In this document: piece after piece, positions 42,565 through 51,509 of the stretch
Layout: every line of letters begins with the position of its first letter
Position numbering within the stretch: position 1 is the stretch's first letter
NCBI RefSeq assembly: GCF_018688095.1
Contig: NZ_CP061311.1
Coordinates: 680,861 to 744,860, forward strand
DNA length: 64,000 nt
Origin: Polynucleobacter sp. AP-Titi-500A-B4
GTDB taxonomy: Bacteria; Pseudomonadota; Gammaproteobacteria; Burkholderiales; Burkholderiaceae
Direction of reading: 5' to 3'
Translations under genes and position numbers: made by a program
The notes under the pieces: generated by a model
What the model saw: only the letters and a program-made list of their open reading frames with translations
Told to the model about the DNA's origin: nothing
Databases searched by the model: none

Positions 42565-43981
42565 AGGCGATAAGCCAGTCAATATAGAAGTGACTGAGCC
42601 AGTACGGATTGAAGCACTCGATTTAGATGCCCAAGGCATTGCCCGCTTAACACCTAATGAAGAAGAGAGCGCACAAGGGCAGAGCGGTAAAGTCATTTTC
42701 ATCAAAGGTGCGTTGCCAACAGAGCTCGTTACCTACACGATCACTAGTGATAAAGCTCGCTTTAGTAAGGCGAAGGTCCGCGAGATCTTAAAGCCTGCTG
42801 TCTTTAGGGCAGAGCCCAAGTGCGCAGCTTTTGGGGTGTGCGGTGGTTGCACCATGCAGCACTTAGATATTCGGGCACAAGTAGCCATGAAGCAGCGTGT
42901 TCTTGAGGATGATTTGCAACACATCGCCAAAGTAAAGCCTGAAGAAATTCTGCGCCCGATGGGCGGCCCCACTTGGGAATATCGTCATCGTGCTCGCTTG
43001 AGTGCAGTGAATCGATCGATTAAAAAAGGCACAGTGCTGATCGGTTTTCATGAAGGCAAGAGTGGCTATGTTGCTGACATGCTCGCTTGCGAGATTTTGC
43101 CGAAACCTGTTTCTGATTTGCTGCCAGAGTTGCGCAAATTGGTCATGGGTTTATCGATCGTCGATCGTATGCCGCAAATTGAAATTGCAGTAGGTGAGCC
43201 AGAAGATCCAAACTCAGAGGATCCCCAAAAAAGTAAACCGGTTACCGCTTTGGTATTTCGTCATCTGCAGCCCTTAACACCGGCTGACGAGCAGCTACTA
43301 CGAGCATTTGCAGATCAGCATCATGTCTGGATCTGGCTCCAGCCCAAAGGGATTGAGACCGTGGCGCCGTTTTACCCAGAGACTGGCAAGCTTTGCTACC
43401 GCCTCCCAGAATTTGAAATAGAGATGCCATTTAAGCCTGCAGACTTTACGCAGGTCAACCACATGATGAATCGTGCCTTAGTGAGTAAGGCGATTCGCTT
43501 ACTGGAAGTAAATGAAACCGATCGTGTACTCGACTTATTTTGTGGCATCGGTAATTTCACCTTACCACTCGCACGAAAAGCAAAAGCCGTTTTTGGCATT
43601 GAGGGTTTAGAGACGCTCACTACACGTGCAAAAGCCAATGCAGAGCACAACGGTCTAGAAGACAAGGCGAGCTTCATGCGCAGTGACTTATTTGAAGTGA
43701 CCACTGAAACGATTGCATCCTGGGATAAAGCAGAGCGTTGGCTCATGGATCCACCGCGTGAAGGCGCGATGGAAATCTGTAAATCACTTGCAGATCTGCA
43801 TTTGCAGAAGAGCGATTTGTTGCCAGAGCGGATTGTGTATGTCTCTTGCAACCCTAAAACTTTAGCCAGGGATGCAGATATTCTGTGCCACCACGCTGGC
43901 TATACCCTCAAAGGGGCGGGTATTGTGAACATGTTCCCGCACACCTCTCACGTCGAATCCATGGCGGTTTTTGTCCGCTAA
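42557..43981 (+). CDS. rlmD: 23S rRNA (uracil-1939-C5)-methyltransferase
   Basis: About 474 residues. The TRAM domain (VTEPVRIEALDLDAQGIARL), a four-cysteine iron-sulfur site (CAAFGVCGGC plus CEIL), the SAM motif VLDLFCGIGNFTLPLA and the catalytic end DPPREG and VSCNPKTLARD define RlmD. I prefer the ATG at 42557 (MRRGDKPVN), overlapping the exonuclease stop by eight bases. The ATG at 42518 would overlap by 47 bases. Confidence 0.93.
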   Translation: MRRGDKPVNIEVTEPVRIEALDLDAQGIARLTPNEEESAQGQSGKVIFIKGALPTELVTYTITSDKARFSKAKVREILKPAVFRAEPKCAAFGVCGGCTMQHLDIRAQVAMKQRVLEDDLQHIAKVKPEEILRPMGGPTWEYRHRARLSAVNRSIKKGTVLIGFHEGKSGYVADMLACEILPKPVSDLLPELRKLVMGLSIVDRMPQIEIAVGEPEDPNSEDPQKSKPVTALVFRHLQPLTPADEQLLRAFADQHHVWIWLQPKGIETVAPFYPETGKLCYRLPEFEIEMPFKPADFTQVNHMMNRALVSKAIRLLEVNETDRVLDLFCGIGNFTLPLARKAKAVFGIEGLETLTTRAKANAEHNGLEDKASFMRSDLFEVTTETIASWDKAERWLMDPPREGAMEICKSLADLHLQKSDLLPERIVYVSCNPKTLARDADILCHHAGYTLKGAGIVNMFPHTSHVESMAVFVR

Positions 43982-44168
43982 ACGCTCCTAAAGTCCTGAT
44001 TTAGAAACTTTTTCACTCATTTGAGCGCCAAATGAGTGCATGAAGCATGCTCGCGGTGCAGTTGGGGGTTAGCAGGCTTTTACAGAAGCGTAGATTGAAC
44101 TTGTAGGCAGAACTCAGTTTAGTTACGGATTCTGTCGACAATCATTCATCAACCACTGGGAGTGTGTC

Positions 44169-44249
44169 ATGAGAGCCTCAGATAGTTTTGCAATCGTCTT
44201 GATTTTGATTGCACTGTCTTATGCGGTAAGCATGTTTGTCGCAACTTAA
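44169..44249 (+). CDS. Candidate 26-residue membrane peptide
   Basis: ATG preceded by GGGAG at eight-base spacing, then 26 codons: MRASDSFAIVLILIAL followed by SYAVSMFVAT. Nearly the whole product is one membrane helix. It lies in the 354-base gap between rlmD and the Bax-inhibitor gene, which otherwise holds only a terminator. The SD spacing and helix support it; length makes chance hard to exclude. Confidence 0.45.
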   Translation: MRASDSFAIVLILIALSYAVSMFVAT

Positions 44250-44285
44250 TTGTTCCTGATAAACAAGCAGACAGAAGCTATAGCA

Positions 44286-44312
44286 AATAAAAAGGCGCCC
44301 GCAGGCGCCTTT
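44286..44312 (-). terminator. Terminator of the Bax-inhibitor-type gene
   Basis: AAAGGCGCC (44291-44299) and GGCGCCTTT (44304-44312) form a nine-pair stem. On the minus strand it is followed by TTTTTATT, so it mainly serves the minus-strand gene. Confidence 0.9.
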
Positions 44313-44335
44313 GAGAGAACATCACACTTCAGTTC

Positions 44336-45037
44336 TTAATCTTTGTTGCCACCAAAGATGCCCAAGAGAGCGAGCAAGTTGGTGAAGACGTTATACACAT
44401 CTAAGTAGATTGCTAATGTAGCCATGATGTAGTTGGTCTCACCACCATTGACGACGCGTTGCACGTCAACCAAGATGAAGGCGGAGAAGATGGCGATCGC
44501 TAGAACCATCACAGTCAACATCAGGGCAGGCAACTGCAACCAGATGTTTGCTAGGGAAGCAACGATCAAGAGCAGTACGCCAACCATCAACCACTTGCCC
44601 ATACCAGCAAAGTCACTCTTGCTCACAGTAGCAATCGTGGCCATGGTGGCAAAGATTGCAGCTGTGCCGCCGAAGGACAGCATGATCAGAGCAGCGCCGT
44701 TGCTATAGCTGTTGAGCGTGAAGCCAACCAAACGGGACAACATGATGCCCATAAAGAAGGTGAAGCCCAACAGTAGGAGAACGCCTACGCCAGTCTCTTT
44801 ATTCTTTTCAATTGCCCAGAAGAATCCAAAGGCCACTGCCATGAATACGATGAAGCCTAAGAAAGGGCTATCAGAAAATAGGTTGAGACCAGTCGCTACA
44901 CCAAGCCATGCACCAATCACGGTTGGGACCATGGATAGGGCCAACAGGGCATAGGTATTGCGTAGTACGCGGTTGCGTACCTGGACGGTACTAATTGAGC
45001 CGGTTTGGCCAAAGCCGTAAGAGTTCAGATCACTCAT
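44336..45037 (-). CDS. Bax inhibitor-1/YccA-family membrane protein
   Basis: 233 residues with seven membrane helices and the family opening VQVRNRVLRNTYALLALSM. The end YLDVYNVFTNLLALLGIFGG with the upstream Asp pair is the conserved C-terminal pore region. I chose the ATG at 45037 (MSDLNSYGFG) behind GAAGGAG; the frame extends 13 codons further upstream but without a ribosome binding site. Relatives modulate FtsH (YccA) or leak calcium (BsYetJ); hflKC in the same window makes an FtsH link plausible but unproven. Confidence 0.9.
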   Translation of the reverse strand: MSDLNSYGFGQTGSISTVQVRNRVLRNTYALLALSMVPTVIGAWLGVATGLNLFSDSPFLGFIVFMAVAFGFFWAIEKNKETGVGVLLLLGFTFFMGIMLSRLVGFTLNSYSNGAALIMLSFGGTAAIFATMATIATVSKSDFAGMGKWLMVGVLLLIVASLANIWLQLPALMLTVMVLAIAIFSAFILVDVQRVVNGGETNYIMATLAIYLDVYNVFTNLLALLGIFGGNKD

Positions 45038-45297
45038 ATTGACTCCTTCTTTTTCATAGTTATTACAAGAGCCCACGAAGGGCTGTTGACACTAAGTATA
45101 GACAAAACACCCTAATTTCAAGTCCCCCCATAAAAGACCTACAAATTAAGGGTTTATGTCTTGTAAATTCAATGGCTTAGCCCTACAGGCATAGGGGTAA
45201 ATACGGTCAAGCAATGTATAATTCGGGGGTCGCTGGGCTAGGGCGGATTATTGACCCTACCCAACAAATACCTTTGAAATCACTATTGGAGTCTTGA

Positions 45298-45723
45298 ATG
45301 GCAATTGAACGCACCCTCTCTATTATCAAACCTGATGCTGTCGCTAAAAACGTCATCGGCAAAATCTATGACCGTTTTGAATCTGCTGGTTTGAAGATTG
45401 TGGCGTCCAAAATGGCGCATCTTTCACAATCTGAAGCGGAGCAGTTCTATGGCGTTCACAAAGATCGTCCTTTCTTCAAAGATTTGGTGAGCTTCATGAT
45501 TTCTGGTCCAGTCATGATTCAAGTGTTGCAAGGCGAAGGCGCTATTGCGAAGAACCGTGATTTGATGGGTGCTACTGATCCGAAGAAAGCAGACAAAGGC
45601 ACAATCCGTGCTGATTTTGCTGACAGCATTGATGCAAATGCTGTACACGGCTCTGACGCTCCTGAAACAGCTGCTGTGGAAGTTGCATTCTTCTTCCCAG
45701 GCATGAATGTTTTCAATCGTTAA
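45298..45723 (+). CDS. ndk: Nucleoside diphosphate kinase
   Basis: 141-residue enzyme that equalises NTP pools. The opening ERTLSIIKPDAVAKNVIG and the active-site NAVHGSDAPETAAVEVAFFF (with the phosphorylated His in VHGSD) are diagnostic. TTGGAG precedes the ATG. It heads the long ndk-to-purA housekeeping run. Confidence 0.97.
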   Translation: MAIERTLSIIKPDAVAKNVIGKIYDRFESAGLKIVASKMAHLSQSEAEQFYGVHKDRPFFKDLVSFMISGPVMIQVLQGEGAIAKNRDLMGATDPKKADKGTIRADFADSIDANAVHGSDAPETAAVEVAFFFPGMNVFNR

Positions 45724-45754
45724 TCAATCACCTATTTATTGATAAGTAGGCGCA

Positions 45755-46951
45755 TTGACCTCCCCGCGCGTAAATCTCTTAGATTTTGACGCTGACCAAA
45801 TGGCGGCGTATGTCGCGGGGTTGAATGAAAAGCCCTTTCGGGCAAAGCAACTCATGCAGTGGATACACCAACGCGGTGTAGCTGACATCAACGACATGAG
45901 TGATTTAGCAAAAAGCTTTCGAGCCACCTTGCTAGATAAAGCGGAAGTACTGTCCCTTCCGATTATTAAAGATGAACACGCCGCAGACGGCACCCGCAAG
46001 TGGTTATTGGACGTAGGCGCAGGTAATGCGGTCGAGTCTGTCTATATTCCTGAGGATGATCGAGGTACCTTATGTATCTCTTCGCAGGCAGGTTGCGCAG
46101 TCAATTGCCGTTTTTGTTCAACAGGACATCAAGGTTTCTCGCGCAATCTCACCTCTGGTGAAATCATCGGACAACTCTGGTTTGCAGAACATTTATTGCG
46201 CAATGATCCAGAAGCCGTCCGCAGAATTGAAAAATATCCAACACCCGGCTGGGAGCACACAGGTCGTGTAATTTCTAACGTGGTGATGATGGGCATGGGT
46301 GAGCCCTTGCTCAACTATGACAACGTGGTCTCGGCATTGCGTTTAATGCTCGATGACAGGGCGTATGGTTTATCCCGTCGCCGTGTAACGGTTTCGACCT
46401 CTGGTGTGGTGCCGATGATTGATCGCTTGGCACAAGATTGCCCAGTGGCTTTAGCAGTTTCATTGCATGCACCTAACGATGCTTTACGTGATCAGCTAGT
46501 GCCTCTGAATCAAAAGTACCCACTCCGTGAGTTACTTGCCGCCTGTGAGCGTTACTTGCCATTTGCGCCAAGAGACTTCTTGACCTTTGAATACTGCATG
46601 CTTGATGGTGTGAATGACTCTGATATTCAGGCAAAAGAACTCGTGCGTTTGCTCAAGAACATCAAATGCAAAATTAACTTGATCCCTTTTAACCCCTTCC
46701 CAGAATCAGGCCTCAAGCGCTCGTCAGCTCAACGCGTAAATACCTTTGCTAGTATCTTGCTAGATGCAGGCATGGTTGCGACAGTGCGCAAGACCCGTGG
46801 TGATGACATTGCAGCAGCCTGTGGCCAGTTAGCAGGAGATGTGGTGGATCGCACTCGAGTGCGTGAGCGTGATGTCCACAAAGCTGAGATTGAGATTACT
46901 GAAGTCCAAGCAAGTGAGCAGCCAATTGAGTGGCTCAAAAAGTTAAATTAA
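45755..46951 (+). CDS. rlmN: Dual-specificity rRNA/tRNA adenine-C2 methyltransferase
   Basis: 398-residue radical-SAM enzyme that methylates A2503 of 23S rRNA and A37 of some tRNAs. The cluster motif CAVNCRFCSTG and the C-terminal catalytic cysteine in GDDIAAACGQLAG are present. The start is TTG at 45755; no ATG fits the conserved N-terminus (RVNLLDFDADQM). Only ten bases separate it from ispG, where related genomes usually carry pilF and rodZ. Confidence 0.95.
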   Translation: MTSPRVNLLDFDADQMAAYVAGLNEKPFRAKQLMQWIHQRGVADINDMSDLAKSFRATLLDKAEVLSLPIIKDEHAADGTRKWLLDVGAGNAVESVYIPEDDRGTLCISSQAGCAVNCRFCSTGHQGFSRNLTSGEIIGQLWFAEHLLRNDPEAVRRIEKYPTPGWEHTGRVISNVVMMGMGEPLLNYDNVVSALRLMLDDRAYGLSRRRVTVSTSGVVPMIDRLAQDCPVALAVSLHAPNDALRDQLVPLNQKYPLRELLAACERYLPFAPRDFLTFEYCMLDGVNDSDIQAKELVRLLKNIKCKINLIPFNPFPESGLKRSSAQRVNTFASILLDAGMVATVRKTRGDDIAAACGQLAGDVVDRTRVRERDVHKAEIEITEVQASEQPIEWLKKLN

Positions 46952-46961
46952 AGATGGGATC

Positions 46962-48236
46962 ATGATGAGCTCTAATAATTCATTACCTCCACTTCCATTG
47001 GGACCCTCTCCTAAGAGAGAAACACGTCAAGCAACGGTCGCTTGGAAAACTAACATCATTACTGTGGGTGGTGATGCGCCAGTGCGCGTTCAGTCCATGA
47101 CCAATACTGATACTGCAGATGCAGTCGGCACAGCGATTCAAGTAAAAGAATTAGCGCGGGCTGGTTCAGAGATGGTGCGCATTACTGTAAACACCCCAGA
47201 AGCTGCGGCAGCGGTTCCTTATATTCGCGAACAGCTCGATAAGATGGATGTCTTAGTGCCATTGATTGGTGACTTTCATTACAACGGACACACTTTATTA
47301 AATGATTACCCAGAGTGCGCCAAAGCACTGTCGAAGTACCGCATCAATCCAGGGAATGTGGGTAAGGGCGCGAAGCGCGATCCCCAATTTGCGCAAATGA
47401 TTGAAGCAGCGTGCAAATATGACAAGCCTATTCGTATTGGCGTGAACTGGGGTAGCTTAGATCAAGATCTATTAGCCTCCATCATGGATGCGAATGCGAG
47501 CTTGCCTAATCCCAAGACTGCGCAAGAGGTGATGATAGAAGCGCTGATTCAGTCGGCCTTACAGTCTGCTGAGAAAGCCGTTGAGTTGGGCATGAACCCC
47601 AATCAAATTTTGCTCTCCTGCAAAGTCAGTAATGTGCAAGACTTGGTTGCGGTCTATCGTGATCTAGCGCGTCGCTCTGACTATCCATTGCACTTAGGTT
47701 TAACCGAGGCTGGTATGGGAAGCAAAGGCATTGTGTCTTCTACTGCAGCCATGGGTATCTTGTTGCAAGAGGGTATTGGCGACACGATTCGTGTTTCCTT
47801 AACGCCAGACCCTGGCGCACCCCGTGAAAATGAAGTGATCGTTGCCCAAGAGATTTTGCAAACCATGGGCTTGCGCAACTTTACGCCAATGGTGATTGCT
47901 TGTCCTGGTTGCGGAAGAACGACCAGCACTACTTTCCAAGAGCTAGCAGCTGACATTCAATCCTATTTACGTCAGCAGATGCCGATTTGGAAGAAAACTC
48001 ACCCAGGCGTAGAGAATATGAATGTGGCGGTGATGGGTTGTATCGTCAATGGCCCTGGAGAAAGCAAGCATGCCAATATCGGCATCTCTTTGCCAGGGAC
48101 AGGCGAAACACCAGCAGCCCCAGTCTTCGTAGATGGCGTTAAAGTGAAGACATTGCGTGGCGAGAATATTGCCCAAGACTTTCAGGTGATTGTTGATGAC
48201 TATGTCAAACAAAACTACGCAGCCAAGAATGCCTAA
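46962..48236 (+). CDS. ispG: 4-hydroxy-3-methylbut-2-enyl diphosphate synthase
   Basis: 424-residue 4Fe-4S enzyme of the MEP isoprenoid pathway. VRVQSMTNTDTADAVGT in the N-terminal barrel and the cluster cysteines in CPGCGRTTSTTFQE and MGCIVNGPGESKHANIG are present. The length reflects the insertion common in betaproteobacterial forms. A second ATG three bases later is also possible. Confidence 0.96.
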   Translation: MMSSNNSLPPLPLGPSPKRETRQATVAWKTNIITVGGDAPVRVQSMTNTDTADAVGTAIQVKELARAGSEMVRITVNTPEAAAAVPYIREQLDKMDVLVPLIGDFHYNGHTLLNDYPECAKALSKYRINPGNVGKGAKRDPQFAQMIEAACKYDKPIRIGVNWGSLDQDLLASIMDANASLPNPKTAQEVMIEALIQSALQSAEKAVELGMNPNQILLSCKVSNVQDLVAVYRDLARRSDYPLHLGLTEAGMGSKGIVSSTAAMGILLQEGIGDTIRVSLTPDPGAPRENEVIVAQEILQTMGLRNFTPMVIACPGCGRTTSTTFQELAADIQSYLRQQMPIWKKTHPGVENMNVAVMGCIVNGPGESKHANIGISLPGTGETPAAPVFVDGVKVKTLRGENIAQDFQVIVDDYVKQNYAAKNA

Positions 48237-48276
48237 AGCGATTCATCAAGCGAAATCGATAGAAGAACAATAAAAA

Positions 48277-49611
48277 ATGACCGACCAGAGTAACGATAAA
48301 GTTCAAAAAACACAAAAGACGCAGAAAATTAACGGCGTACGTGGCATGAACGATTTGCTGCCAGCCGATGCTGCGCAGTGGGCACATCTTGAGCATGTCT
48401 TGCGTGATTTGACACGTGCTTACGGCTATGAGTTTTTGAGAACGCCGATTGTGGAAGCAACAGCAGTATTTCAGCGGGGCATTGGCGAGGTTACTGACAT
48501 CGTTGAAAAAGAAATGTATTCCTTTGAGGATCGCTTGAATGGTGAGCAACTCACTTTGCGCCCTGAAGGTACTGCAGCACTCGTGCGCTCCGTGATTGAA
48601 AACAATTTGCTATACGAAGGACCTAAGCGTCTTTGGTATACCGGCCCTATGTTCCGTCATGAGCGTCCACAACGCGGCCGCTATCGCCAGTTCCACCAGT
48701 TTGGTGTTGAGGCGCTAGGCTTTGCTGGTCCCGACATCGATGCTGAAATTATTCTCATGGGTCAACGCCTCTGGGATGAGCTCGGCTTAAAGGGTGTGCG
48801 ACTTGAGGTGAACTCTTTAGGTCAAGCCAATGAGCGGGCAGAGCATCGCGCTGCTTTGGTAAAGTACTTTGAGAAAAACCAATCTCAATTGGATGAAGAT
48901 TCACAACGCCGCTTACTGACAAATCCTTTGCGTATATTGGATTCTAAAAATCCAGAGATGCAGGCTTTGATCGAAGGCGCACCTAAATTATTGGATTTCT
49001 TGGGCGAAGAATCACTGCAGCATTTCAATGCAGTTCAAGCCATTCTCAAAGCGAATAACATTCCTTGCAAAATCAATCCTCGATTAGTGCGTGGCTTGGA
49101 TTACTACAACCTCACTGTATTCGAATGGATTACAGAAGAGTTGGGCGCGCAGGGCACTATTGCTGGCGGCGGTCGCTACGACCCATTGATCGAGCGTATG
49201 GGTGGTAAAGCGGCGCCAGCTTGTGGTTGGGCAATGGGTATGGAGCGCGTATTAGAGTTGATGAAGGTTTCTGGTTCATTGCCAGAAGCACAAGCGCAAT
49301 GCGATATCTTTGTGTTGCATCAAGGTGGCGAGACATTAACAACGGCCATGATTATTGCCGAGCGCTTGCGTAGCGCTGGTATCGATACCATCCTTTTCTG
49401 CCCTCCAGATGGTCAATCAGCCAGCTTTAAGTCGCAAATGAAGAAAGCGGATGCCAGTGGCGCAGCCTTTGCGGTCATTATTGGCCCTGATGAATTAGCC
49501 AAAAATGAGGCGCAACTCAAAGACTTACGGGGTACAGGTGAGCAAAAGTCTATTCCCCTAGACGGCGTGCTGGAAGCGGCAATTGATGCCCTAGTAGGCG
49601 CCTCCGAATAG
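48277..49611 (+). CDS. hisS: Histidyl-tRNA synthetase
   Basis: 444-residue class II synthetase. Motif 1 region GVRGMNDLLPADAAQW, motif 2 WYTGPMFRHERPQRGRYRQF, the histidine signature LVRGLDYYNLTVFEW and motif 3 GGGRYDPLIERMGG are complete, with a C-terminal anticodon-binding domain. A divergent paralogue, hisZ, lies further down the same run. Confidence 0.97.
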   Translation: MTDQSNDKVQKTQKTQKINGVRGMNDLLPADAAQWAHLEHVLRDLTRAYGYEFLRTPIVEATAVFQRGIGEVTDIVEKEMYSFEDRLNGEQLTLRPEGTAALVRSVIENNLLYEGPKRLWYTGPMFRHERPQRGRYRQFHQFGVEALGFAGPDIDAEIILMGQRLWDELGLKGVRLEVNSLGQANERAEHRAALVKYFEKNQSQLDEDSQRRLLTNPLRILDSKNPEMQALIEGAPKLLDFLGEESLQHFNAVQAILKANNIPCKINPRLVRGLDYYNLTVFEWITEELGAQGTIAGGGRYDPLIERMGGKAAPACGWAMGMERVLELMKVSGSLPEAQAQCDIFVLHQGGETLTTAMIIAERLRSAGIDTILFCPPDGQSASFKSQMKKADASGAAFAVIIGPDELAKNEAQLKDLRGTGEQKSIPLDGVLEAAIDALVGASE

Positions 49612-49683
49612 AATACAGAAGTGCCGATTCCTATCAATGGGAATAGGTATGCAATAAATATTGATTAATTAGCTTGGATTGAC

Positions 49684-50343
49684 ATGCCTTTAGATCTAGA
49701 AGAACAAGAACAGTTAGACCAACTCAAAGCGTTTTGGCAAAAGTATCGCAACTTGATTACAGGTGTCGTGACGGCCGCTTTGTTTGCCTATGCTGCCTAT
49801 AGTGGATATCAGTGGTGGCGCAATAGCCAAGCACTTGAAGCCTCTAAGCTTTACGAAACCATGGTGAGCGCAATTGCCAAGGGTGATAAAGATCAAACTT
49901 TACGTGCAGCCGATGATTTGCAAAAAGACTTTGCTCGTACCCCTTACGCACCGATGTCGAGTTTGATTGCTGCTCGAATTGCAGCTGACGCAGGCGATAG
50001 CGCAAAAGCATTGGATTATTTGCGTTGGGCTGCTAAGAATGCCTCCAATGATGGTTACCTTGCTTTGGCAAAGTTGCGTTTGGTATCTCAATTAATAGAG
50101 CAGGGTACTGATAAAGATTTTGCAGAAGCTGATCAAATTCTGAAAGACAAACCAGTACCAGGCTTTGAAGCTTTGTGGCTTGAGCGCCGTGGAGATTGGT
50201 ACTTGGCACAGAAGAAAAATGCCGAAGCAAAAACAAGCTATCAAGATGCATGGAAACAATTAGATCAAGCAAAAGAGTTTCCTGAAGAGGCGCGCCGCCT
50301 CTTGAAGGTGAAGTTAGATGCTGTTGGAGGAATTGCTCAGTGA
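49684..50343 (+). CDS. YfgM-like membrane-anchored TPR protein
   Basis: 219 residues. Opens LDLEEQEQLDQLKAFWQKY, then one membrane helix (LITGVVTAALFAYAAYSGYQWW) and a periplasmic helical-repeat domain. E. coli YfgM works with PpiD at the SecYEG exit as a periplasmic chaperone. It is followed directly by bamB (overlapping start), the same order as in E. coli. Confidence 0.9.
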   Translation: MPLDLEEQEQLDQLKAFWQKYRNLITGVVTAALFAYAAYSGYQWWRNSQALEASKLYETMVSAIAKGDKDQTLRAADDLQKDFARTPYAPMSSLIAARIAADAGDSAKALDYLRWAAKNASNDGYLALAKLRLVSQLIEQGTDKDFAEADQILKDKPVPGFEALWLERRGDWYLAQKKNAEAKTSYQDAWKQLDQAKEFPEEARRLLKVKLDAVGGIAQ

Positions 50344-51509
50344 TGGTCGTAGTCAACAAATCGGTGAAACGTAGTTTCAAGCTCGTCAGTAATGCTCTGA
50401 TCATTGGTGTCATTGCCTCAGCTTTAGTGGCCTGCTCGGGCAGTTCACGTGTGCGTAAGCCAGCAGAGTTGGTTTCAGTATCGAACCAATTTGATTTGCA
50501 GCCTGTATGGTCAACGAGTGTTGGCTCATCTGAGACCTTCAATTTTCACCCTGTAGTTGCAGGTGATGCCGTCTATGCAGCATCACATCGCGGCAACTTA
50601 GCCAAAATTGATTTGATGTCAGGCAACAAAATGTGGGAAGCCTCGGTTCCTGAACGTTTAGCGATTGGTCCTGGCTCTGATGGTCGCGTAACCGTTGCAG
50701 TGAGCATTAAAGGCAATGTCTACGCTTATGACGATACCGGCAAGCCAATCTGGAATGTGAGCGTGGGCAGTGAAGTATTAAGTGAGCCTGTGGTTGCTGG
50801 TGGCATTGTGGTGATTCGCGCACTTGATAATCGCTTCATTGGCCTGGATGCCCAAACTGGCGTTCGTAAGTGGATTTATCAGCGTCAACAATCTGCTTTG
50901 TCATTGCGTGTTGGTTATGGCATGTTGCCTATTAATAATGAAGTGATCGTGACGGGCTTTGCCGGTGGTCGCTTTGGCATGATCGCGATTGGAAATGGTG
51001 GCTTGGTTTGGGAGACCCCCGTGTCTTTTCCAAAAGGCTTCTCTGAGATTGAGCGCTTGAATGACGTAACAGCTAAGCCAAGTATGGAAGGCGACATTAT
51101 TTGCGCTGTCTCCTATCAAGGCCGTATTGGTTGTGGTCAAGCGCGTACCGGAAATCTATTGTGGTTTAAGGATTACTCAAGCTATACCGGTACGGCGCAA
51201 AGTCGAGATTTGGTTTTCTCGGCAAACGAAAAGTCTTACGTCACCGCCTTTGCAACTAAGGATGGTAGCCAAGCTTGGGAGAACACCCAACTCACATTCC
51301 GTGATGTGGGTGAACCTTTAGCAGTGGGCAGAGTATTGCTCATGGGTGATGCTCAAGGTTATGTTCATGCATTTTCACAGGCGAATGGCGAGATGGTTGC
51401 GCGTATCCGTCACGACAGTAGTCCAATCTCAGCCGCCCCAATTGCAGTGGGTGGCCTCATCTTGATTCAATCTCAAGGTGGAAAAATCGCAGCGTACAGT
51501 CCAAAATGA
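50340..51509 (+). CDS. bamB: Outer-membrane assembly lipoprotein BamB
   Basis: 389-residue beta-propeller of the BAM complex. The lipobox LVACS lipidates C32, and PQQ-like blades recur (GNKMWEASVPE, GKPIWNVSVGS, GVRKWIYQ, GSQAWENTQ). GTG at 50340 lies nine bases after GGAGG; the next codon is ATG 50343, the alternative start. It overlaps the yfgM stop and the der start. Confidence 0.94.
   Translation: MMVVVNKSVKRSFKLVSNALIIGVIASALVACSGSSRVRKPAELVSVSNQFDLQPVWSTSVGSSETFNFHPVVAGDAVYAASHRGNLAKIDLMSGNKMWEASVPERLAIGPGSDGRVTVAVSIKGNVYAYDDTGKPIWNVSVGSEVLSEPVVAGGIVVIRALDNRFIGLDAQTGVRKWIYQRQQSALSLRVGYGMLPINNEVIVTGFAGGRFGMIAIGNGGLVWETPVSFPKGFSEIERLNDVTAKPSMEGDIICAVSYQGRIGCGQARTGNLLWFKDYSSYTGTAQSRDLVFSANEKSYVTAFATKDGSQAWENTQLTFRDVGEPLAVGRVLLMGDAQGYVHAFSQANGEMVARIRHDSSPISAAPIAVGGLILIQSQGGKIAAYSPK

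Noticed and set aside
45095..45121. TTGAAA/TATACT promoter on minus for the Bax-inhibitor gene
   Set aside because: The spacer is only 15 bases; plausible but too weak to list.
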